A stretch of 6,085 nucleotides of DNA from CAJBLF01 sp041679065 (GTDB taxonomy: Bacteria > Patescibacteriota > Gracilibacteria > Absconditabacterales > Absconditicoccaceae), in assembly GCA_041679065.1 (NCBI GenBank), contig JBBABI010000074.1, positions 1 through 6,085 of the forward strand, given 5' to 3'. Positions 1 to 5,723 of the stretch are shown piece after piece. Position 1 is the stretch's first letter. Each line of letters opens with the position of its first letter. Both the position numbers and the translations under genes were made by a program. The notes beneath the pieces were generated by a model. It was given only the letters and a program-made list of their open reading frames with translations. It was not told the DNA's origin and searched no databases.

Positions 1-11
1 AAATTAACTTT

Positions 12-39
12 ATAAAGAAAATCCCAACATGGTTGGGAT
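12..39 (-). terminator. Rho-independent terminator of the 163-aa gene
   Basis: A perfect 8-bp stem (ATCCCAAC / GTTGGGAT, 21-28 with 32-39) closes a 3-nt loop. On the minus strand it is followed by a T-rich run (TTTTCTTTATA). It lies 27 bp beyond the stop codon of the minus-strand gene ending at 66, as expected for its terminator. Confidence 0.75.
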
Positions 40-65
40 CGATATTTTAAGTTTTTTTTAGTTTT

Positions 66-557
66 TTATTCCTTAAAAAGAGGTTTTCATCAGACAGATA
101 ATGAATTCAATGTTTCTATAGCTTTTTCGTATTCTTCAATAAATTGATCAAACTTTTCTTTAGCTTTAGAATATTCTTCTGGATTTTTTTCGTTTTTACA
201 CATTTTGATTCGATGTTCTTCGAACATATGATAAACTTCACTATTTATTGGTAAATTGAATGATTCTGTTAGTTTCTCTTTTGCGTTTTTTACCATTTCT
301 GAAACTAATTTAACATGTTCAGTATCAAGAAAAAAATCTTTTGTAGTTATTTCTCATGAACTTACTTTTATGTTTGCTGAATATTTTAACAATGATTTGA
401 TAGATCCAATCTCTCAATTAACATAAACTTTTGTTCCTGGAGCAATATCATCTATGCTTTTAATTGCCTCATTGTTTGTAATCTGTCTAATATCTTTTAT
501 GTTGTCATCTTGATTAGATGTTGTTCTTGCATTTGATTTTATTGCTTCGTCAGTCAT
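66..557 (-). CDS. Hypothetical protein, 163 aa
   Basis: I do not recognise this protein. With UGA read as glycine the frame is open from ATG at 557 to TAA at 66 and gives 163 residues, with four UGA codons (G48, G68, G156, G157). Residues 1-30 are polar and probably disordered. Residues 35-80 look like a small alpha/beta region (PGTKVYVNGEIGS). Residues 81-155 are strongly charged and helical, with a Lys/Glu-rich stretch (EEYSKAKEKFDQFIEEYEKA) suggesting a coiled coil. There is no signal peptide or membrane segment, so it is probably cytoplasmic. A good promoter lies 35 bp upstream and a terminator just downstream, so it is a single-gene unit. No Shine-Dalgarno sequence precedes the ATG. If the neighbouring attC-like site is real, this is the gene of a separate integron cassette, where orphan proteins of this size are common. 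Confidence 0.85.
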
Positions 558-591
558 GATAAATTGTAATGATGTAAAAACTTATGTTCTT

Positions 592-619
592 ATTATAACC
601 GGATTTTTTTATTTTGCAA
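592..619 (-). promoter_or_regulatory. Sigma-70 type promoter of the 163-aa gene
   Basis: On the minus strand a -35 box TTGCAA (614-619) and a perfect -10 box TATAAT (592-597) are separated by 16 bp. Predicted transcription starts near 585, leaving a leader of about 28 nt with no clear ribosome binding site. The same TTGCAA-16-TATAAT arrangement precedes the DGR variable protein gene. Confidence 0.7.
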
Positions 620-703
620 ATTTTTGCTTACTTTAATTTCCCTCCCAATTTCTTTATTTTCAAGGAAAGACGTTGTTTGTAGTCAAAGATATAACTATAT
701 GAC

Positions 704-786
704 ACATAACGTTTGCTTCTCGACTGTCCGTCCCGACATCCATTAGAAATAAGTTTAGTCGGGATGGCAGGCAGAAGCTGTTGTAG
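704..786 (-). other. attC-like integron recombination site (left)
   Basis: This is an 83-bp imperfect palindrome. Read on the minus strand it starts CTACAAC-A-GCTTCTG and ends AGAAGC-AAAC-GTTATGT, which resembles R''/L'' and L'/R' boxes with unequal spacers (1 and 4 nt), as in attC sites. The centre pairs separately: TCCCGAC at 731-737 with GTCGGGA at 758-764, flanked by further imperfect pairing (CTGTCC / GGCAG). The terminal 12-13 bp on each side recur in the site at 5724-5809, while the centres are unrelated; conserved ends with a variable centre are the attC hallmark. The predicted cut would be between G and TT of GTTATGT (710/709). Orientation is chosen because three minus-strand genes would then each precede or follow a site in normal cassette order. 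The R boxes match the RYYYAAC/GTTRRRY consensus only partly. Confidence 0.6.
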
Positions 787-932
787 GTTCGTAGTTCGTA
801 ATTAAACCTCTAATTACTATAAGGAAGGGCTCTTCTAAATTAAGAAAAATTAAAATAAAGAAAGTAATGCTACTTATGAACTATTAAAACTCAAATACGG
901 CTCATTTGTAGCTCATTTGCGGTCCATTTTTA

Positions 933-1844
933 TTAAAATAATTCTTTTTGGAGATCTATCATCTGATCATATATTTTTTTCAAATCAAACTCTCATATAT
1001 CGTTTGTTACCGGAATAATATGTGTTTGAATCTGTTTTTCCAAATCATCATAATTATCTGCTAATGTTCGTTCTCTATCGCTTACTTCATCGCACTTTGC
1101 TTTGATTATTTCTTTATTGGCTAAGATGTTTATTCACTGCGACTGGAGATATCGAAGATCAAAGAAATCTCTAATTGCTGGTTTTCTACGAGTAAGACAT
1201 GCTCTGCATTTTTCGGCTACCATCTCTTGTAAATCTAAACATTGAATTGTTTGATTACTGAAAATAAAATCTTCCGTCATAGGATCTATAAAGATTGATT
1301 GAATGTATTTATGTATTCAGGGGAAATGTTGTTTTTGTGTGTAAGTAATTTCTATTTTGATAGATTGTTGTGATTGGTCGTACATGCTTGGATAGCTGAG
1401 TATATATTTGAGATACGTGTATTCTTTCTTTTTTAGCTGTTCGTTTCATTGAGCTTTTTTGTGATGATATTGATCGTCATTGAGTTTCCGTCATAAATAA
1501 GCAGTCAATTCCTTCATTTTCTCTCTGATATGCTGTGCGAAAGTTTCTCTTTTGCCGTTCGTATTTACCAATGGATTCTCTATAGAAATCGAAAAATCCA
1601 AGTCTTCACTCAGACGAAAATAGGGGAAATATACTTTATTGAGGCAAGTTCATCCTTTGAAGGTGATCTCTGGGATGTTTTTAGTTATCCGATGAAGGAT
1701 AACGGTCAATCGAAAATCTTTTTCCAATAAATATTTATCAAAATCTTTATTGCTCTTATCAAGCAAAGTGATGATGATTTCGTCATCTTCAAATGGAAGC
1801 GAATATCATAAAATGTTGTTTATATTGTTGATTATGCCTGTCAT
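933..1844 (-). CDS. abiEii: AbiEii-type nucleotidyltransferase toxin (type IV TA)
   Basis: This 303-aa protein belongs to the AbiEii/DUF1814 family of DNA polymerase beta-like nucleotidyltransferases, the toxin half of the AbiE type IV toxin-antitoxin and phage-abortive system. The catalytic signature is visible: GGT at residues 64-66 (G65 from UGA) with K70, then SEDLDF at 79-84 carrying the metal-binding D81 and D83. The IEIT stretch near 164 and the helical block EKCRACLTRRKPAIRDFFDL at 211-230 match later family motifs. Residues 234-303 form a polar helical tail. Seven UGA codons are read as glycine (G13, 65, 118, 133, 176, 237, 284). The ATG at 1844 lies inside the end of abiEi, with a 13-nt overlap in another frame, so translation is probably coupled. 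Length and motifs look intact, so the toxin is probably active. In the family, AbiEi acts mainly by repressing the operon rather than by binding the toxin. Confidence 0.92.
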
Positions 1845-2473
1845 TTTTCAAGAAAGTTTTTTACTAAAATCTGCACTCTTTTGCTGGCATATTTCTGAGA
1901 TAGTGAGATGATTTTTTGTTTTGATACGTTGCCTGTCTTTATTTCATAGTAAATATCGTCATCATATTCTATCCTGCCATTGCTATCATCTATCAATTGA
2001 ATCAATGCTCTTTCTCTGGTCATGCGCTTATATGTACCATATCATTGTGCGTTAGTCTCTTCGATCCCTCGGAAAAATGATGGTCTTACCTTACGAAAAA
2101 TATATTTTTTGCCTGCTATGATTCTTTTGCCATGAATATTGGTATTGTATACCGTAATTCGGTCAGCCAATTGCTGAGAAAAATGATATTGATTGTAGAG
2201 ATATATTCATCCTACTGCATATATTTTCCCTTTTCCATATTGAGCGAGTATGGTTGTCCCTACTAATCAAGCATTTTTGCTGGAAAATTCGTTGAGATAG
2301 AGTTTTCATCTAATAATCGGCGAAAGAAATCAGCGCGTACAAAGTGTATCGATCCTGTATTTGGGAGCAAATTTATCTAAAATCTTCTGCATTAGAGAAA
2401 TCTCTATGAATGGCTTATCATAGTATCTGAGCTTCTCCTCTATTTTTTTCCGTTGATTTATAGGTAATTCCAT
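1832..2473 (-). CDS. abiEi: AbiEi-type antitoxin and transcriptional regulator (type IV TA)
   Basis: This 213-aa protein lies directly upstream of, and overlapping, abiEii, the standard abiE order. Residues 1-60 should form the N-terminal winged helix (helical 5-35, then LCTRGFLSPIIRGKLYLNEF at 44-63 as recognition helix and wing). Residues 70-150 carry the typical AbiEi C-domain core: a hydrophobic helix, YAVGGIYLYNQYHF, DRITVYNTN, and KKYIFRKVRPSFF. Residues 151-213 are helical. Six UGA codons are read as glycine. The ATG at 2473 gives the usual family length of around 200 aa; no Shine-Dalgarno sequence is seen. In characterised systems AbiEi binds inverted repeats in its own promoter and represses the operon; a candidate repeat lies at 2620-2643. 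The family call rests on the fold pattern plus its clear AbiEii partner, as sequence similarity within AbiEi proteins is low. Confidence 0.82.
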
Positions 2474-2536
2474 TTTTTTGTCTGTTATCTAAATCCAACA
2501 ATATTGTGTTTTTTTGAGAACAAATTGCAAGAGATA

Positions 2537-2542
2537 ATTATA
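2537..2542 (-). promoter_or_regulatory. Candidate -10 box of the abiE operon
   Basis: TATAAT on the minus strand, preceded by TG, ends 63 bp before the abiEi start codon. No convincing -35 box is present 16-18 bp upstream, so it may be an extended -10 or activator-dependent promoter. A second weaker option (TATATA) lies about 25 bp further upstream. Confidence 0.4.
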
Positions 2543-2619
2543 CATTATTTAGTTTGTGTTTTCTTATATACTGAACCGCTTTGAGTATAAAAACATCAGA
2601 ATCCGTAAAATAAAATCAA

Positions 2620-2643
2620 GTGTATTTACATGTAAAAATACAC
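2620..2643. promoter_or_regulatory. Inverted repeat, candidate AbiEi operator
   Basis: GTGTATTT (2620-2627) is repeated inverted as AAATACAC (2636-2643), and the centre contains the perfect 12-bp palindrome TTTACATGTAAA (2625-2636). It lies in the divergent region between abiEi and the DGR, 11 bp upstream of the -35 box of the DGR promoter and about 77 bp upstream of the abiE -10. AbiEi proteins are known to bind inverted repeats near their own promoter, so this is the best operator candidate. Binding is inferred. Confidence 0.5.
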
Positions 2644-2654
2644 CATATCAAAAT

Positions 2655-2682
2655 TTGCAATTTTTTCAATTCTGACTATAAT
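2655..2682 (+). promoter_or_regulatory. Sigma-70 type promoter of the DGR variable protein gene
   Basis: TTGCAA (2655-2660), 16 bp, then TATAAT (2677-2682). Transcription should start near 2689, about 29 nt before the ATG at 2718. Box sequences, spacing and the short leader without Shine-Dalgarno match the promoter at 592-619. Confidence 0.7.
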
Positions 2683-2717
2683 TACTATATAACTTATTTA
2701 TTCGTAACTTCATCATC

Positions 2718-2864
2718 ATGAACAAAACACCAAAAACCTATAGAGACGATTTATCAAAAGACCTCTGAGCAAAAAGAAATGTTGCCAACGAAAAGATTAA
2801 AAGGATACAAGGAAATCCTGCGAAAAGATTAAAAGGATACAAGGAAATCCTGCGAAAAGATTAA
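2718..2864 (+). pseudogene. 5' end of the DGR variable protein gene, out of frame with the rest
   Basis: From the ATG at 2718, which is well placed behind the promoter, the frame is open for 48 residues (one UGA read as glycine at residue 17). It then enters three tandem 32-bp repeats, changes phase relative to them in each copy, and stops at TAA (2862-2864) in the third copy. If two of the three copies are removed, this frame runs straight into the downstream open frame (…KRIQGNPDFLEAHKQEA…) and gives a 289-aa protein. I therefore see this as the true N-terminus of the variable protein, separated by repeat expansion. A 48-aa leader peptide is a less likely alternative. Confidence 0.65.
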
Positions 2865-2884
2865 AAGGATACAAGGAAATCCTG
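2789..2884 (+). repeat. Three perfect 32-bp tandem repeats
   Basis: Three identical 32-bp units (2789-2820, 2821-2852, 2853-2884) contain GATTAAAAGGATACAAGG. Because 32 is not a multiple of 3, each unit is read in a different frame: the first as NEKIKRIQGNP, the second as AKRLKGYKEIL, the third as RKD-stop. The lack of any mismatch means the expansion is recent or an assembly artefact. Confidence 0.97.
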
Positions 2885-2889
2885 ATTTT

Positions 2890-3651
2890 TTGGAAGCCCA
2901 CAAACAGGAAGCAATCAAAGTCGTAAAAGACAATCTCTACAAAGAACTTGATGATACAAGAGCGACTGAAGAATATCAAGGAGCTAAAAGCAAAAAACAT
3001 GCATTGAGAGGTAAAAAGAAAGAAGTGAGAAAACAGGAAGATATAGTCGCCGAACAAAAGAAACTTCTTACAGACAAAGAAGATGAACTCAATAAAATGA
3101 CAGAAGAATATGGAGAAAAAACAGAGAAAAAAGAGTCAAAAGAAACTCTCACTAAATCACTCGAATTTGAAAAAGATACGTTCAAGATTGATAGTAAAGG
3201 ATGGAAAGAAGAAAAAAGAGATGTATATGGCAAAGGAAAGATGAAAGTCAAAGTAAATGCTACAGGAGACGTTGTGGAATATTTAGAGGGTGACGCAAAA
3301 TGAGAACAAATATTTATCACCTATGATGCTTTCATTAGAGAAGTTTGTAAAGCTAAGAATTGCAGCAAAGAAGAAGCTGAGAAAAAATATCTGATGACAA
3401 GAGATGAACTTGAAGAAAAGATGAAAGACAAACCAAGCGGGTCTGAAGAATATAAGAAATTCTTTAATGATGAAGTCAAGGGTCATCTTGCGGGCTACTG
3501 GATTCCGAGTGATAAGATATTCACCAGTATCGGTGCACGATCTTTTGTGTGGTTGGTCGGCGGTAGTAACGCAGGATTCGATCAGAATGAATGGGATTGG
3601 AGCAACAATAATAGGGGCTATGGTTTCAGTGGTCGTCTGCTCAAGAACTAG
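2890..3651 (+). CDS. DGR variable (target) protein with C-type-lectin-like variable C-terminus
   Basis: This is the main open part of the target protein: 253 aa from TTG at 2890 to TAG at 3649-3651, with one UGA glycine (residue 138). No ATG lies in this frame between the upstream stop at 2830 and codon 70, so start at TTG (AGGAA 11 nt before it) or fusion to the segment at 2718 are the options. Residues 1-105 are Lys/Glu-rich, almost certainly a long helical coiled coil, with no signal peptide or membrane segment. Residues 106-137 look like beta strands (KMKVKVNATGDVVEYLEG). Residues 145-198 are helical. Residues 200-253 are the variable region, with the scaffold WLVGG, W..W, NR, YGFSGRLLKN, typical of the C-type-lectin/formylglycine-enzyme-like fold used by DGR proteins for ligand binding. 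All 17 residues that differ from TR fall in this stretch. The gene ends at a strong terminator. The ligand is unknown. Confidence 0.85.
3487..3649 (+). repeat. DGR variable repeat (VR)
   Basis: This 163-bp 3' end of the variable protein gene aligns without gaps to TR at 3906-4068. Nineteen positions differ, in 17 codons, and all correspond to adenine in TR (13 A to G, 4 A to T, 2 A to C). None of the roughly 105 non-adenine positions has changed. The last 31 bp are identical to TR and end at the stop codon; this is the likely initiation site of mutagenic homing. Confidence 0.97.
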
Positions 3652-3676
3652 ACCGGCTCGAAGAGACGGATTATCC

Positions 3677-3700
3677 GACTATTTGTCTATTTGACTATTT
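3677..3700 (+). repeat. Three 8-bp tandem repeats downstream of VR
   Basis: GACTATTT, GTCTATTT, GACTATTT follow one another directly, with one mismatch in the middle unit. They lie between the stop codon of the variable protein gene and its terminator. Function unknown. Confidence 0.8.
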
Positions 3701-3726
3701 TCGGTGAAAAATATCCAAAATAACGG

Positions 3727-3758
3727 TGGACAGAATGCTTTGCATTCTGTCCATTTTT
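3727..3758 (+). terminator. Rho-independent terminator after the variable protein gene
   Basis: A perfect 12-bp stem (TGGACAGAATGC with GCATTCTGTCCA, loop TTT) is followed at once by TTTTT. It isolates the variable protein mRNA from the TR-RT unit. Confidence 0.9.
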
Positions 3759-3767
3759 CTCTATAAG
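3740..3767 (+). promoter_or_regulatory. Candidate promoter for the TR RNA and RT
   Basis: TTGCAT (3740-3745), 16 bp, TATAAG (3762-3767), nearly the same pattern as the other two promoters in the window. The -35 box overlaps the descending arm of the preceding terminator. Transcription would start near 3774, about 130 nt upstream of TR. Confidence 0.5.
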
Positions 3768-3830
3768 ATTTTCTGCCAGAGTCTTTGTTCTTACGGGGTA
3801 ATGGAGCGTGCATGTCTAGTTCAATAGCCC

Positions 3831-3846
3831 ACTCGCCTAGGCGAGT
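3831..3846. repeat. Perfect 16-bp palindrome upstream of TR
   Basis: ACTCGCCTAGGCGAGT reads the same on both strands and is GC-rich against an AT-rich background. It may be a structured element of the TR transcript or a binding site for a dimeric protein. Confidence 0.9.
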
Positions 3847-3855
3847 AGTAAAAGA

Positions 3856-3881
3856 TTGTATCGTTGGCTACGATGGTACAA
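3856..3881 (+). other. Imperfect hairpin just upstream of TR
   Basis: TTGT and ATCGT pair with ACGAT and ACAA around the loop TGGCT, with a GGT bulge on the 3' side. It ends 24 nt before TR and is probably part of the fold of the template RNA. It also contains the ATG at 3873 that would open a frame through TR into RT. Confidence 0.55.
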
Positions 3882-3905
3882 CAAATAGAGCGGCTATCTT
3901 TATTC

Positions 3906-4068
3906 CTTGCGGGCTACTGGAATCCGAATAATAAGAAATTCAACAATATCGGTGAACGATCTAATGTGTGGTTGGTCGGCGGTAATAACGCAGAATTCAA
4001 TCAGAATAAATGGAATTGAAACAACAATAATAGAAACTATGGTTTCAGTGGTCGTCTGCTCAAGAACT
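3906..4068 (+). repeat. DGR template repeat (TR)
   Basis: This 163-bp non-mutated donor copy for VR lies 51 bp upstream of the RT start codon. It is loaded with AAT/AAC codons (about 17), where adenine mutagenesis gives the widest amino-acid choice without stops. It carries a TGA at 4017-4019, glycine in this genetic code, opposite TGG (Trp) in VR. Read in the VR frame it has no stop under code 25. Confidence 0.97.
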
Positions 4069-4075
4069 GGAAAAC

Positions 4076-4100
4076 AAGCTGATCCTCGTGGTCAGCTTTT
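4076..4100 (+). terminator. Terminator-like hairpin between TR and RT
   Basis: AAGCTGATC pairs with GGTCAGCTT (one G-U pair, loop CTCGT) and runs into TTTT. It starts 8 nt after TR. It could terminate a discrete TR RNA while letting some transcription reach RT, or act as a structural element bound by the RT-Avd complex. Confidence 0.6.
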
Positions 4101-4118
4101 ATTGAATCATTCAAGAAG

Positions 4119-5327
4119 ATGTTAGATACTGACAAACTACTTTACGACTTGTTTCAAGCCTATTATGACACTCGTCAGCACAAAAGAAATACAAATACTG
4201 CTGTAAAATTTGAAATGAATTATGAGTCCAAAATTCTCGCATTGCGAAACGATTTAGTGAACTGAACTTATTCGATAAGTCCCAGTATTTGCTTTATTAT
4301 CAAAGATCCAGTCCAAAGGGAGATTTTCGCAGCCGATTTTCGTGATAGGATAATTCATCATCTCATTTATAATTATATCTATGAACTGTTTGATCGTCAT
4401 TTCATTTATGATAGTTATAGTTGCAGATTAGAAAAATGAACGCATTTTGGCATCAAGAGAGTAGAATACTTTCTTCGCTCATGTTTGCAAAATTATAGTT
4501 GCGATGCTTATGTTCTCAAATTAGATATCAAATGATTTTTTATGCACATCGACAAATATATTCTGTTTGAGAAAATCGAAAAATTTTTGTCCGAGAAAAG
4601 ACAGAAAATGACTGTTGATTGTGATTTTCTCATCAAACTTATTCATCAAGTTATATTTCATGAATCTACTCAAAACTGCGTTATCAAATCTGACCGAGAG
4701 TGATTGCCGGATGACAAAAGTTTGTTTCACTCTCCGAAGGACACAGGACTTGCAATTGGCAATCTCACAAGCCAATTATTCGCTAATATTTACTTGGATA
4801 GTTTGGATAAATATATCAAATATGAACTATGATTTCACTATTACGGAAGATATGTAGATGATTTCATTATTATAGATACAGATAAACAAAAATTACTTTC
4901 TTCTATTTCCAAAATAAGAGATTTTCTGACTAACAAGCTTCGTTTGACTCTTCATCCCAAGAAAATTTACTTTCAACATTATGCCAAGTGAGTGCAATTT
5001 CTCGGCGCTTATATCAAGCCATTTCGCACCTATGTGCGTAAAAGAACTATTGGAAATTTTTATAAAAAAGTACAGGAAGTGAATAAAAGCAAATCTTTTG
5101 ATAAAGAACTGATGCAGTCAATCGTCAATTCTTACCTGTGAATTCTCGCTCATTATAAAACTTACAAAATCAGAAAAAAAGTGGTCGGTAATTTTACCAA
5201 TAAATTTTGGTCGCAATTTCATTTTACAAAATCCTGCGTAAAAGCAATTCCCAACATTAGAAAACTCAAATCATCAGAAATAAAGAAACTTTATCCTCAA
5301 TGATACTATAATGGCAACATACGATAA
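4119..5327 (+). CDS. DGR reverse transcriptase
   Basis: This 402-aa reverse transcriptase copies TR RNA into adenine-mutagenised cDNA that replaces VR. Motifs in order: NGTY (48-51), REIFAADFRDRIIHHLI (67-83), EKGTHFGIKR (105-114), LDIKGFF with catalytic D136 (135-141), EGLPDDKSLF (194-203), the DGR hallmark IGNLTSQ (213-219), the catalytic YVDDF (245-249; D247 and D248), and GVQFLGAYIKP (291-301), followed by a thumb-like helical C-terminus. The catalytic residues are all present, so it looks active. Eight UGA codons are read as glycine (49, 107, 139, 195, 238, 291, 341, 395), several at invariant family glycines. ATG at 4119 gives a normal DGR RT N-terminus. The frame also stays open upstream to ATG 3873 through the whole TR; I prefer 4119 because family homology begins there. 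The 3' end overlaps avd by 17 nt. Confidence 0.96.
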
Positions 5328-5664
5328 TCTTCCAGTTTATAAAGTTTCCTACGATTTACTTCAGAAACTATTTTTAGTTGTACGTAATTTCAAAAGAGAC
5401 TACAAATACACGCTTTGAGAAACGATCAAAAAAGAAGTTATTGACTTGATTATCTCTATTTATCGTGCCAATTCTCATACAGTAAAACAAAATTATCTAG
5501 AACAGACAAGAGGACATATCGAAGTGGTGAGATTATTGATTAGATTATGTAAAGATTTGAGAGAAATTGATTTGAAAGATTTTGTTGTCATCAATCAGAT
5601 GATTGAGTCTATCAGCAAGCAGTTAGTCTGACGAGAAAAGTCAGTTTCTTCTAAAAAAAATTAA
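5311..5664 (+). CDS. avd: Avd-like DGR accessory protein (four-helix bundle)
   Basis: This 117-aa protein belongs to the Avd / 23S rRNA-intervening-sequence protein family: small positively charged four-helix bundles, pentameric in the Bordetella phage DGR, that bind the reverse transcriptase and template RNA and are required for mutagenic homing. The typical pattern is visible: LPVYKVSYDLLQKLFLVVRN (7-26, helix 1), YTLGETIKKEVIDLIISIYR (33-52, helix 2, with UGA for the conserved G36), YLEQTRGHIEVVRLLIRLCK (62-81, helix 3), and a fourth helix at 87-106. A second UGA glycine is at 107. The start codon lies inside the last RT codons (17-nt overlap), so translation is probably coupled to RT. Its position after RT differs from the Bordetella order, where avd lies between VR and TR. 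A terminator follows 12 bp after the stop codon. Confidence 0.92.
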
Positions 5665-5676
5665 ACTAAAATAAAA

Positions 5677-5708
5677 AAGAGAGCCCTTCCGTTCTCTTAT
5701 TTTCTTAT
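5677..5708 (+). terminator. Terminator of the DGR TR-RT-avd unit
   Basis: AAGAGAGC pairs with GTTCTCTT (one G-U pair, loop CCTTCC) after an A-run and before ATTTTCTTAT. The A-run upstream means it may also work for transcription from the other side. Confidence 0.75.
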
Positions 5709-5723
5709 AGATAGGACTATGAC

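Larger units (their letters stand above)
3774..4100 (+). ncRNA. Putative DGR template RNA
   Basis: The stretch from the candidate start site to the T-run after TR contains, in order, a 16-bp palindrome (3831-3846), an imperfect hairpin (3856-3881), the TR (3906-4068) and a terminator-like hairpin (4076-4098). DGR template RNAs carry TR with flanking structured sequence that recruits the reverse transcriptase and Avd. The ends are inferred from the promoter and hairpin; longer transcripts must continue through into the RT gene. Confidence 0.5.

Noticed and set aside
704..786. Reading the two flanking palindromes as ordinary terminators.
   Set aside because: They are 83-86 bp with conserved ends, variable centres and no T-run after the stem; separate terminators already exist beside them.
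1530..1730. 66-codon plus-strand open frame.
   Set aside because: Lies wholly inside abiEii, which has clear catalytic motifs on the other strand.
2789..2884. Direct repeats as a CRISPR array.
   Set aside because: The 32-bp units are contiguous with no spacers.
2797..3486. Long open frames on the minus strand, rich in Phe, Leu and Ser.
   Set aside because: Antisense shadows of the Lys/Glu-rich coiled coil of the variable protein; no promoter and no homology.
3667..3677. Small hairpin CGGA-TTA-TCCG shortly after VR, where Bordetella-type DGRs have a cruciform needed for homing.
   Set aside because: Only 4 bp and 18 bp away from the VR end; too weak to call.
3801..3850. Possible tRNA-like stretch (TAGTTCAATAGCCC) upstream of TR.
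   Set aside because: No acceptor stem or D-arm can be built; the structure here is the 16-bp palindrome.
3907..4125. Open frame over TR in another reading frame, starting at 3907.
   Set aside because: TR is non-coding donor sequence, and this frame is not the one matching VR.
4521..4857. Open frames of 80-84 codons on both strands.
   Set aside because: Out-of-frame shadows of the reverse transcriptase, whose motifs run through this region once UGA is read as glycine.
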